DNA of 64,000 nucleotides, taken from NCBI GenBank assembly GCA_036346405.1, contig CM070567.1, forward strand, positions 48,161,633 through 48,225,632, read 5' to 3'. A program made the position numbers and the translations under genes. The number at the start of each line of letters is the position of its first letter. Positions within the stretch are counted from its first letter, which is position 1. This stretch comes from Phyllostachys edulis (Eukaryota; Streptophyta; Magnoliopsida; Poales; Poaceae). Below are positions 12,795 to 23,700 of this stretch, piece after piece. The notes beneath the pieces were generated by a model. It was not told the DNA's origin. It did not search any database and saw nothing but the letters and a program-made list of their open reading frames with translations.

Positions 12795-15180
12795 TGTAAC
12801 ATCCCGTTTTTCAGTGTCTTTTTGAAGATTTTCAAAACAAAAGGAACCATTTGGTTTTGATGAGAGTTCTAAAGCTTAACTTGGGATTTTGGAATTTAGA
12901 GTGTTTAAAATGACTAATTCCAACTTCAACTAATCCAAAAGTTGGTTCATTTCAAGTTCGTTGGAGTTCTCTGGTGTTGTTATCCCCTTCTCTGCTCGCT
13001 CCATGCTCTCCCTTAGTCCAGACCTCCCTTGCGTTTGGACCTCTCCCTCAGTCCAGACCTCTCTTGCGTTTGGACCTCTCCCTCAGTCCAGACCTTCCTT
13101 GTGTTTGGACCTCTCCCTTAGTCCAGACCTCCCTTGCGTTTGGACTCAATTGTCTCCTCATATTAAATGATATTGTGTCGCATTAAATGTTGTCACTTCA
13201 GTAATACCCTATTCCCCCCTCTTGTCTTTTCCCCTACCTGCCCCCATCTCCTTCTTCACCTATCTTTGACCTTGTGTGTACCTCTGAGTCTTTACGTGAC
13301 TCTCTCTGGCTTCCCTGGCTATAAAAGCCTGAGCAGCCCTCTTTCGTCACCTTTTTTCGCATACAATTCCCTTGACTTCCTCAGGACCTCCCTTGACCTC
13401 TCTCTCTCAGTTGGACCTCCTCCCGACCTTGTTGTTGGTTTTAGTTTGTTTTGTTTTGGAGTTCATTTGGATTTCTTATTTGTTCTTTATTTGATTTTGC
13501 TTCATTACACAATTTTGCTTCGTTCTCATGTGTAGATTTCGACGTCTCAGGAGAGCCCAAGTACTTCGAAGAAGAAGACCCTCAAGCTTTCAAGCAAGGC
13601 AAGTTACACCCTTGATCATGTTGATCCCAGTATCTCAAGTTACTTAAGTTCTGTTTCAAATTATTATTGCATGCTTATTTCAATTTAAGTAATTTAAATC
13701 TCTGTTTTAACTTTATAGTTATTCCTAATGCCTTTGTACATCCGAACTTGATTATTGATTCGACCATCCCTTGTCACCTTAGTAAAGCGCTAGTTGGTAC
13801 ATTAGTATGAACTAGCATGTTTCAAAACTCTATGCTTAGCCAAGTTTAGACCCAAAAATCTTGATTTGGAAATTTTACTGCCGAATGACCAATGTTGTAA
13901 AAATGTTTTAACCATGGCATTGTGTTATTGTGGAAGTTTGCAAATATTTTTGAAAAGCAAAGAAAAAGGAAAATTGGTTTGGACTTGGGCGAACTGGTTG
14001 TTTGGATGGGTGCATGTTCATGCACAGGATCGAGTCATTTCTATGATCGAGGCCCAGGGTTCTGTGGAAGCCACCCAAGTCAGTTAAGGACCGGTCTTCG
14101 AGTGTATTTTGCTATGCCTCTCCATGCAACCACATGTCCTGAATGGGCAGGACCTGGCTGACTAATTTGCAATGTTCCACCGTGGTCGTTCCACCCGGTT
14201 GTGTGGATGTCTTGACGACCTACTTTTATTCATTCCCACCTGGCGCAAAAGGGGGCTAGGAACCCTACGAGTCTCTATCCAAAGGGGGTGAAACCTTAAC
14301 GAGGGGGGACTGTGGTGGAATGGCGCGTTGTAAAGGCCTTGTCACAAGCTCTAGACTACTTACCTTCGGTAGTGAGCGGTGGTATCGACGGGTACCAAAC
14401 AAACTAGAGAAATCGTGTCTTGTGGGTAAAGCTATACACCTCTGCAGAGTGTAAAACTATTCGAATAGCCGTGTCCACGGTCATGGACAAGCTAGCAAAG
14501 CTGCTCCAAGTTAGATCCTGATTTTGTTTTCAAAAGACCTCTTTGAAATGGTTTTGGATATCTATCCAATGGGAATTCGGGCAGGGAGCCTTGTGAAAGG
14601 AGGGTATCCTTCACCACTTGTTGATGAATGTTATCCAACTATAAAACTGAGATTTGAAAAATGAATTTTATTTATGGTATACCTTCTTTGGAACTTAGTA
14701 CATGTATTTGGAAAGAAACATGGCTTTATGCAAAGACAACCCTATAAGACCTCCTTAAGATATCCTTGTATGCATTGCATTCTGTTACTTGACGGGTGTG
14801 ACTTGCGAGCATGGTTATTGTGCTCACTATTGCTTGATTCTGTTGAGCAGGAGAGGATGTCTACGAGGAGGATGAGGACCTGGACGTCTAGGCTGCAACC
14901 TCCAGTCGATTGCCTGTGGCGAATTGAGTGGTCTATTACTTTTGGTCTTCCACTGTATTTGTTTTTGGTTGGCCTTAAGCCGCTTTTGTAAACAACTATG
15001 TTGTTAATTAATAAAGTTGCGTTGATGGATATTACCACCTTTGTTACTGTGTGAGCTAGCCGCTGATCCTTGGGACTAGCTCGGTTGTGCACAGGGGACT
15101 TCGGGACCTCCCGGTTCTGGTCTCTAGGACCACTCGGTGGTCCTAGGAGACCTCTCGGGGAGGTCCGGTCCGTCGCAGTC
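12795..15180 (+). mobile_element. 3' LTR of the chromovirus remnant
   Basis: It begins TGTAACATCCCG directly after the polypurine tract at 12779-12792. It carries a 35-bp tandem repeat near its start and the conserved 'ttgatcatgttgatcccag' and 'gtgggtaaag...ttcgaatagcc' blocks also seen in the 4228-8957 LTR. The 14690-15110 part matches the LTR tail at window positions 1-425. The end near 15180 (GTCCGTCGCA) is inferred from where similarity to 8580-8957 restarts. Confidence 0.6.
13016..13150. repeat. 35-bp tandem repeat, about four copies
   Basis: GTCCAGACC recurs at 13016, 13051, 13086 and 13121, an exact 35-bp period. Each unit pairs GTCCAGA with a downstream TTTGGAC, so each can form a short hairpin. 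Because 35 is not a multiple of three, the repeat keeps more than one forward frame open; these ORFs (about 70 aa) are by-products, not genes. Confidence 0.85.
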
Positions 15181-15568
15181 GGTCGTTGTAATAGTTGTAG
15201 ACTTTAACTATTATGTTGGATGCCACTATGTATTGTCAATGTATGCCTTGTATGACTTATGATTAATGTTGTTAAGGGTATGTGCGTGTTGATCGCTGAT
15301 CTTGGGAGCCAACACGGTCACATACCCATTGTTTTTTAATTCCCTTTTAACTCATTAACGGCGGACTCAGACCGTTTGGAGAACCGGTCATCATGCAGTG
15401 ATTTCAGAGAGGAGTAGTACGTATGATCATCGAGGCTCTAGTTTCAGTCAAGACTTCTCACTTAGATGGAGTTAATTTGGAATTCACTTACTTGAGGCCC
15501 AGAGTTATTTCCATAAGACCGGGAAGGCCTCTGTCTTAGGGAAATAACCCTGGGGTCCCCACATCAGT

Positions 15569-17583
15569 GGTCATGGTTGGCTCGGTGACAGTAACCTCCT
15601 CCATCGCCACATCAGGGATAGTGGTCAAATCTTCGACCACCTCCACTGTTGTCTCTACGACCGCATGACAAACCAAATGCTCCCATAGCTGTAGACAAAA
15701 CAACAACGAGCCCCTCAACAGAAGCATCCTCGGGGGCTGGAGAAGCAGGGCTAAAAACAAGAAAAGGGAAAGACATGTCAAACTGTGAAATCAAAAGGTA
15801 AATACAATTTCTAAACTTTTAATTTTACATACCTTGACTTCCTAGATACGATCTTGAATCCAGAAGAAACCCTCCCCAAGGAAGACTTCTTCTTCTTCTT
15901 CTCTTCTTATTTAGCCGCCCTAATTTTTGTGACACCTTCAGCCTTTGGAAGGCTTCCAATGTCACAAGCTTAAGAGGCTGGGACTTCTTCGACCACGTCT
16001 GATTGAATGTCTTGAGGAATAGTTGAGACCTCTATGACCACGTCTGGTTGTAGGCCTTGAACGAGAGCTAGAGCTCCATGGGCCACCTACCCCTCTTGAT
16101 TATTAGAATCGGCTTCGACCACCTGAGGGATAGTGCTCGCCTCGACCACAGGCTCTGTTGTTGCAAAGGTAGCCTTCACAAAAGATATAAAACTTTTCCA
16201 ATGCTCCTTTTCTATTTGCTTGACAAAGCCATTAGAAGTAGAAACTGAAAATATTTTGGTGTCGCCATGAGAAGTAGAAACTGAAAATATTTTGTTGTCG
16301 TAATAGAAGGGTACCTTGGTCTTGGGGACTTTATGCTTAAGTTCTTCAACCAGACCCCTTTTTTCTACAACCATCACGTCTGCGAAGAACTGCCTGATGG
16401 GGGTGGTCGAAGGAAGGGTGGAACTCGAACTTCCATCCTTCTTCTTCTCAGCAGCCTTCACAAGACGGCGCCTTTTGGTCAGGGGAATTATGTCTTCCTT
16501 TGACTCATCTTAGATAGCCTTTAGTTCGACCTCCTGATCGTTTTGACAGTCTGCCATGCCTACTTTCTGCAAAAGTCAGAAAACAAATTTTGTCAAGTGG
16601 TTGAATTTTACGACTACTGAACCCTAAAGACGGAATCAACTTTTGATTACCTTTAGGCGTTCTTTCCTTTTTTTCCTCGATTACAATTGCCAGGATTTGA
16701 GGAGCTCCAACTGTGGTCGTAGGAGCCTTCTCACAAATGAACTTGACTCGAGCGTCAGTTTCTTTTTGTGAAACATCTTCGATTACGAATATATAATCAA
16801 CAATCATGCTCAAAATTAGCAAAACGAGCTAAGTTAATTATTACTTTACCTCCTTCATAATCTCTGGTCGGGTTAGTAGTCCCCTAGTACTTCCACATGG
16901 GGTGTACTTGATCCTTCAGGGGACTAATGCGGCGCGTGATGAAGTGTCTCACCACGTGCCATCCGGTCAGCCCCTCTTCCCTCAAATCCTTGATGGCTTG
17001 GATGTAGAGGGTGACCCGGTCGAGATCGCTTGGAGCCGAGTCCCAAGATGAACTCTTCTATGCGGGCTTCCCCATGAAGAAAAGGCTATCGTCCTTGGAC
17101 AAGGTCCAATAGAACCACTTCTTCTTCCACCCTGGCCACGATAACCAGGTGAACATCTAAATGTACTCCCTCGACTTCTTGTCATGGAGCTTTAGTCCGC
17201 AACTGCTTGCGATTTCGTTGTGCTTGCCTATCCCGTAGCAATACAGAAAGAGATCCAAATCTGCAAGAATTCCCACATACGCTTCGTACAGATAAACAAA
17301 ATATACTCAGCGTTGTAATGGAATTGGGAACCAAGTTCACCAATTTCACCCCCAAAATGCTAGAGTACGACCATAAAAAAAGGGTGAACGGGCAATCGAA
17401 AATCACATCCGAAGTACGTCTGGAATACTGGAATGATGTCCTTCCCACCCAAGGGCCAATGCTGACGCCAACATTGGTCCACTTCACCAAAGTACGCCTT
17501 GGAATCTTTTCTGCTACGACCAGAGCAGTCATCTTCTCCACATCCATATCAGATTTCTCCCACTTGGAAACGGTCCCAGCCAT
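15569..17583 (-). pseudogene. 5' part of the split PF04195-type 'putative gypsy-type transposon' gene
   Basis: Minus-strand reading starts with MAGTVSKWEKSD at 17583. Across frameshifts it shows the landmarks of this grass family: VPNSITTLSIF, LYEAYVGILADL, a KKWFYWTLSKDD block, LTGWHVVRHFITRRISPL and HPMWKY followed by PTRDYEGG near 16860. Downstream blocks (16822-16505, 16461-16087, 15781-15569) are Glu/Val-rich linkers. A minus-strand intron starts GTATGT near 15832 and ends ...TTTCACAG near 15785. The gene then runs into the composite insertion and continues at 9127. At least one frameshift lies at about 17380, so it is a pseudogene. The first block is the PF04195-like domain; the rest is variable. 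Confidence 0.7.
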
Positions 17584-17982
17584 TTCTTCTGAGTGAGTTT
17601 GATTTGGATTTAAAAGAATTTGAGGGAAGGATTACTAACAGGTTGGAGGCGGAGAGAACGAGAGCAGTTGAAGCAAACGGGGAAAGTAAAAACCCTAAGA
17701 CACACCCTTGGTAGATATTTATAATCGCAGGTTTGAGTTGAAGATCGTGGGAACCCAACAATTGCCACCCCTTCGGGAACCGCTCCCAACGGACAGATCC
17801 GTGAGAGTCTATTGGCATTTTTTAATCTGTCCATTCGGAAAAAGCAGTTCTATCTTTTCAACTAAAATAAAATTACCTTCTTGACTAAATCAATTTCTGG
17901 TCAAATAAAATATCAATCGAAAAGACTCTGCTTCCTACCACTATTCTACGACATCTTTTCTAAGTAAGTTACTTTCACTTGA
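17584..17982. other. Leader region upstream of the PF04195-type gene; no other gene seen
   Basis: Mixed-composition DNA between the start of the minus-strand gene and the LTR-like sequence. It could hold the promoter of the minus-strand gene or part of the internal region of the carrying element. I see no other feature. Confidence 0.3.
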
Positions 17983-18850
17983 AGTTGAGGGGCTAGATAA
18001 TGAGGATCTAATAATCCTCAATTAATTAAATTATTTATCTATAACTGTTATTATAGATAGCAATATCTTCATGTTATTCGTAAGGATACCCCTTATCATT
18101 AATAAGAGAGAAGCCAAGCCGAGTAGTCGTAAACTATGTTACAACCACCCTATGTGGTCGTAAGATTTCATACGACCACATCATGATCACAAGCCTTACT
18201 ACGATCACTTCATCGTCGTAAGCTTTACTACGACCATGTCAACTACAACCACCCTATAGTCAACAAAACCTATAGACATGTGGTCCCAATTGACTAGGGA
18301 CACTTATGCGCTGTGTTTAATACACACAATAGTTAATATGTATTGTTATTTTTTGGGATAACTGCATGTATTAAGCCTCTATCTCTAACATAACTGCAAG
18401 ACGATGTGGGAGGATCAGTCTCTGGCAATAACCGTCACTAAACGTGTGTATTTCATCAAACGGTGAGATGCCTCTTGATATGGGACAACTGTCACCCCTT
18501 CACACACTATATAAGGAGTAAAGCCGGTGGACAGAGGAGAAGGACAAGAAGAATAATGACAACAAAGACAACATCAACAGACATAAGTCATTAAGCCCTA
18601 GTTCTACTGATTTCTTCCCTATTGTAAAGCATAGTCAATACATCAACACATGAGTAGGGTTATTATTCTCTTAGGAGAAGACCCGAACCTTTATAAAATC
18701 GCAATGTCTTTTTCTATGTGGTTTAACTTAAAGAGAGTCCTCAGCATTCATTTGTAAGATCGATACTAAACCATCGACACAGTCCATTTTGCTCCAAGAT
18801 TTATGCAGGATACCGGTACGTAATAAAAACACATGGTATTTCGAGTATTA
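17983..18850 (+). mobile_element. Probable Tat-lineage LTR with TATA box
   Basis: It begins near TGAGGGGCTAGATAATG after a purine-rich stretch. It has a TATA box (ACTATATAAGGAG at 18507-18519), then an R/U5-like stretch with 'acatgagtagggttatt' and 'gacccgaacctttataaaa', wording characteristic of grass Tat-type LTRs, and GATACT...ATCGACACAG near 18760. It lies next to the antisense PF04195-type gene, the position expected for the 3' LTR of such an element. The exact ends and any target duplication were not found, so it may be a solo LTR. Confidence 0.5.
18124..18255. repeat. 29-bp palindromic tandem array in the LTR
   Basis: Units starting at 18155, 18184 and 18213 have an exact 29-bp period, with less regular units on either side. 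Each reads roughly GTCGTAAG...TTACGAC, so each is self-complementary. The array lies about 250 bp upstream of the TATA box, the usual place of LTR enhancer repeats. Confidence 0.75.
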
Positions 18851-21800
18851 GTATACACATAGGGGTGGCCCCGTAGTACACCCCTATGCATCTCTCTCTC
18901 TCTCCTTTCTCCTACTCACCCTCCCTTACCTCCTTGTCCAACTGGCGATGGTAGGGGTGGCAACAACGACACCATCGACCGGGGAGGTGCGGCCATGTAG
19001 CTAGTTGTCGCGTTGCCACCTTCTCAGAATACCAACGTCGCTGAGGCCGTCGGGCCTTACACCGCGACCTTTGTTGTCGTCAGTGGGGGAGAGAGGAGAG
19101 GGCAAGTGAGGGAGGAGAGATCGAGAGAAGAGGGTGATAATGAGAGAGGAGAGAGAGAGGTGTGTCCTGCGGGGCCGTGTGTATATACTAAAAAAAATAC
19201 CATGTATTGGACGGTCCAGGCGTTATACATGTTGTTTTTTGAAACATATTGCCCTAAAACCTAGTGTTTCTTGACTTTTTGTTGTTGTCGTAAAATCTTG
19301 GGTTTTGTGTTACCTCTGTCCCAAGAAACCTAAGGTTTTCTAAAATTTGCTCAAAAGAATACAATGAACGGTCATAATGAAGCACAAAAAAAGAGCAAGA
19401 GGTGTTCTAGGGTACTTTTGCCTAACGGGAAGGGTGGACAACCCTACATTTCTTATTTAGAAATGAGCGGTACTATATGCTCATTTATCATTTTGAATTT
19501 TGATGTAAATCCCGTTCCAAGCAACAAATACTCTGTTTCGCAGTATCCATGTCACTGAGAATTGTCATTTTACAATAGTAGCACACGATGAAACCGAAGT
19601 GTGTTTATTCAGCTGTACCACTTTCAAAGATTGCGCAGGTTATGTAATCCCCCTATATGAGTTGGCATGGTTATATAAAAGGCTTAGCAACTGAGAGAGC
19701 AAATCATCTTAAATTACGGTTAGTGGGACTCGAACTGTGATTTTTAATCACAACACACATTAGCTATCTGACAGAATTATCATTTTTTTTTGTGAGGGTT
19801 GAATTATCTAATGTTCAGCATTAATACTGTGTATAGCGAAAGGTATGCGATTTTTTACCACTAAAATACACGAAAATATCCACACAAAAAAACTTTATTC
19901 TACACAAAAAAACACTATATTGCATATAAAAAGTAACAAAAGAGTTGCGCTACATCTAATTCAGTCTCTTTAAACTTTTGGCTAGGTGGACCGCAGAATA
20001 CGTATGCAGGAAGGAACAGGAGCGCGCTCACCAGGAACAAGAATCTTTCGAGGTTAATCGTTTTGACAAATGACTCAGCCTATTTTTTGTTGGACTCGAC
20101 TAGCGCGCGACTGGTCGCTCGATGGCGTGACCGCGCTACCACCTGCGTTGCGCTAACCCTTTCCGTTTGACCACGTCAGCTGTCCTTTTTCCATTTACCA
20201 GTTTAATGTCCGAGTTTTACTACAGATTAAAAAAAGGTCGTCAACCGTCGTCATACTCAGCCTACAATATACCATCATCTCCGTCACCGAACTCAGTCTA
20301 TGTTTTGCACCCGCGACCTTGCCACCACATCCGGTCTGACCTGCATCACTGTGCACATGTCACAACGCTCATAGCCAAATTGAGCCTCCTTGTCTTACCC
20401 AACCACGACAAGAAACTTGTATCTAAACTATTTGACCATTAAAATATGCTATTGCTCTGACAATTTACCACACTAAATAAAGCTGCATGGTTGAAAGTAC
20501 AATAACAATTAGCATTGCAACATACTGTAGGCCAATTGAGTGAAGTGTTAAGCTAACTCTACCATTCCATCCAACATAGTACTAACATTTATCATCCTTA
20601 ATGATTTTAGAAAGACATTTACCACTCTTGGTCTGTCTAGAATACCGAACAACTCATAAAATGTTAACAACTACCTGTAAGGGTAGACATGCTTGAGTCC
20701 TTTTGGGACAAGTTTCATTCTGCATACTTGCTACACTTCAGTTCACAATCAATTATATGTTCTAGGTGTTCAGCAAGAAAGTATCCAACACGCAGTGCCC
20801 AACATCTAAATTTTGATTAAACAAACATAAGCATTTGATGCAGTCCATAATTTCAAGCAAGTTCACTTCCAAGACCCAACAATTATTGCTAGAAGCCTAG
20901 AACACATGAGAACTCATCTCTCACACAATTCCGTGCTATCTTCCCAAGAGGCCAAGACCTATGCCTTTCTTTCACTTTAGTTCAAGTTATTGTGTCATCT
21001 GCAACAACTACCGAGTAAAAAATTGGAATTGAACATACACTCGCGTAATGCTAGAATTTGAACAATTCTCAACTAAACATCACACCTTTATCAAGAGAGA
21101 TAGGTGTACATCTTCTCCTGCATACTCTAGCTGTCTAGTCCTTGAATTGTGCAGATATAATTGATCAGCAAAGTAATGAAAAAACGTGATTAAATCAAGA
21201 AGGAATAAAGCTACTTAATTGAGATGAGTAAGCAAAAAAAAAAACATGCTCCTACATAGGTGCCATGGTTGATGGAAGTTCCAAATAAACTTTAAAATTC
21301 CAACCAAGTTGCTGAAAAATTAAGTTTTAATGTTCCATTGACATGAACATACAACACAAGTAGCTCAAACTGATACCAATAGACATAAATCGTGATTATC
21401 TCTTATATTTGGTCTTGATTCATTGCTCAAACTTCTTTTGAATGCAAAAGAGACACTATTGTCTCCGCCTCAAAGCACAGGCATAGGATGTTCTTGATCT
21501 ATTCTTCTCCTTCATGAGCCTGTACTAGCTCCGCATTGTGAGCTCAAGACCCTCCATTGCTGCTTTGCTTCCACCTGGGCCCAATCACCACAGCCACTGC
21601 CTTCATGTCACCACCTCCGAGGCCACACGCTTGCGCAACCCGCCTTCCTTGACAAGTCAGTAAAGATGTCACCAACGGTTTCACCTCCGAGGCCACACCG
21701 GCGCAGCAAGAGGTCGGGGACGGCATGGTCAACGATTGGACGGGGGCAGCTCGGTCGGTGAGGGGATGGAGGCGGGCAGACACCGTAGTAGCGTAGGGGA

Positions 21801-22233
21801 GAGAGTGGGGTGTGGGGGTGTGGAGAGGAGGTTTTTTGGACGGCAGGAGATATAGGGGTGGTTTTATAGAGGTTGGATGCCACTCGTCGCGATCCGGGCT
21901 GTTGGTGCTCTGATCGCTGATCACCGATCGAAGAGGGTTAGGAGATATAATCCACACTATTCGTCGTGGGTGCCTGAGTGTGAACAACCCGAGGCCCCAT
22001 TTTTCATGCCGCTCCAAGATCGAAATAAGGCACAAAAAATAAAATAAAGCGATAAAAGAAAATCATGAATGCATATGAGAAAATATCGACAAACAACTAA
22101 GATAAATCACGTAAAAAATCATGAAGCATTCTCAGTGGCATAATCAAAAGTAGCTCGCTAGCAACTCACACAAATCACATAAAATTTGGGAAGCAACCCA
22201 CACAAAACTCAGAATCAACTCAAATACACAAGC
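18851..22233. other. Gene-poor intergenic stretch
   Basis: A short CT-rich run occurs at 18890-18925. The sequence at 19300-19350 resembles the 'CTCTGTCCCAAGAAA' start of Stowaway-like MITEs, but no matching right end was found. The ORFs at 19013-19264, 20167-20442 and 21544-22035 have no recognisable protein content and no convincing splice or promoter context. From 22150 the AGCAACTC-type motifs begin that also flank the right side of the following retroposon. Confidence 0.4.
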
Positions 22234-22247
22234 ATGAGCAGCTCAGA

Positions 22248-23264
22248 GGGCGACCTCATCAAGCAGACACTTCTCTTTCTCCTAAAAACCCTAGTTGCCG
22301 CCAAACAAGGCCTCCTCTCCTCCTCTCTTCCTCCTCGCCGCCGTCGTCAGCGGCTGTCGCCCCGCCAGCGGCGACAGCTGGGCTTCTTCTTCTTGGTGGT
22401 AGTGTCCGATCTATATCGTGCTCCTGACGCCCGACGTCTGTCCACCGATTTCCAACGGTGTGGACTTTTGTCGGGGTTGGATCTAGGGCCATTCTTCGCC
22501 AGCTCGTCTTCGGGCATGGCAATCTGGGGCCCTTCTCTGCCGGCTGGCATGACAACAGAGGTGGCGCGGTGCAGATCCAGATTTGGCGCAGTTGGTAGAG
22601 ATCGTGACAGCTCGGTGGTGGTGGCTTGTGCGGCGCTCGGCTCCTCCCCGGTGGACGGTTGTTAACCGGCCGATGCGTGGGCTGCGGTGGACGTCGCCTT
22701 CCTTCGTATTGGCGGTGGTTGGCCGTTCGGGATGTTGCGGTCATCGTCTTGACGATCTGACCTTCATTAGTTGGATCCAGCGACGAGGTTGTGTTGTGGC
22801 GTGGTCTTAGAGCATTGGTACCTTCGACCCGTGGTGAAAACTCTTGATCTGGTCTTCGTTGGTTGGATCTGGCAACGACGTCGACTTGAGCGGCGTTACC
22901 TTCTTGAAAGCATTGCTTTGGAGCACCGGTACCTGAGCTCTAGAGTGACAACTCCTAATCTGATCATCACTGGTTGGATCCGATGACGACGACGTGAGTC
23001 GTATCCCTTCTTGGAGGTGTCACTACGGAGACTAGCCCATCATCACCTCTTTTCTGCGCAGCTGCTGTTTGCGTATGGACGATCTTCTGGTTGGTCCTGG
23101 AGACGGGGCTAGGTGGTTTTTTTAGGCTAGCTTTTGCATGACAATTTGTTTGTCATTGTTGACTTTTGACCTTTTTTGTTTTAAACTTTTAGCTGATGGT
23201 GGTGTAATAGCTGTGTGCATTTCGAGTTGGTGCAGATGTGAGTTATATTTCCATTATCAAAAAA
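22248..23264 (+). mobile_element. Non-autonomous LINE-like retroposon, 1.0 kb, with 14-bp target duplications
   Basis: It is flanked by ATGAGCAGCTCAGA (22234-22247) and ATGAGTAGCTCAGA (23265-23278), with one difference, and ends in ATTATCAAAAAA, a short A-tail. It starts with a GC-rich leader containing 'aaaaccctagttgccgcc' and has three diverged copies of a roughly 100-bp block containing GTTGGATC near 22770, 22860 and 22973. Its 3' part is T-rich, like a LINE 3' UTR. No endonuclease or reverse transcriptase is encoded, so it would need enzymes in trans or is internally deleted. The ORFs at 22186-22810 lie in the GC-rich leader and look non-coding. Confidence 0.65.
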
Positions 23265-23700
23265 ATGAGTAGCTCAGAAAAATAGAAAATAAAAATGGGG
23301 AGCAACTCCATAAAAATTGAGTAGTAGCTTCATGAGAAGTGGAGTAGCAACTAATGAGCGTGTTTTGTTGTAGTGTATGTATAGTTTGGTTAATATTCTC
23401 TCTAGATGATGAACTATCTTATTCATCCAAAATAATGAAACCAAATAGTACAAGACCATCTCATTCTATTTAACTTCATCTCACTAACATAACACACACT
23501 AAAAGCAGCTTTAGAGGAAAAAATCGGGTAGCAACTCTAATTGAGATCGGGGTGCAACTCCAGTTGAAATCGTGTAGCATCTTGAAGCTTCCGTAGGGCA
23601 GAAACTCCTGTTAAATCGGGTAGCAACACAAAGCCTCAGAAAAAAAGGCAGCAACTCTAATTGAAATCATGTAGCAACTCGAGGATGTTTACGAGCTACC
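23265..23700. repeat. AGCAACTC-rich repeat region
   Basis: A GGTAGCAACTCTAATTGAAAT-type motif recurs about five times with variation between 23520 and 23690, and simpler 'gagcaactcc' and 'agtagcaact' copies lie at 23297-23350. The same motif family is found left of the retroposon (22150-22215), so the retroposon probably landed in a pre-existing repeat element. I cannot classify that host element. Confidence 0.45.

Larger units (their letters stand above)
9128..15563 (+). mobile_element. Composite LTR-retroelement insertion (6.4 kb) with perfect 5-bp duplication
   Basis: The unit starts TGTCACAGCCCC and ends CCCCACA, flanked on both sides by TCAGT (9123-9127 and 15564-15568). Its outer parts, 9128-11697 and 15187-15563, match the two ends of the solo LTR at 4228-8957. 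The middle holds an integrase/chromodomain remnant (11700-12759) and a different LTR beginning TGTAACATCCCG (12795 to about 15180). It is either an LTR into which a truncated chromovirus inserted with loss of 1.6 kb, or a recombinant element. The boundaries of the outer unit are firm; those of the inner one are not. Confidence 0.65.

Noticed and set aside
12961..13535. ORFs with repeated SPDLPCVWT-type peptides
   Set aside because: A by-product of the 35-bp tandem repeat inside an LTR; the 35-bp period rotates the frame.
19700..19765. tRNA-like stretch on the minus strand (CAGTTCGAGTCCCAC resembles a T-arm)
   Set aside because: No acceptor, D-arm or anticodon stem of correct spacing could be drawn; the T-loop-like match stands alone.
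21544..22035. 163-codon minus-strand ORF
   Set aside because: Pro/Ser/Thr-rich with no recognisable domain and no gene context; open by base composition.
22186..22744. 159- and 161-codon ORFs on opposite strands
   Set aside because: Both start outside or inside the retroposon leader and mirror each other in a GC-rich repeat; no domain.
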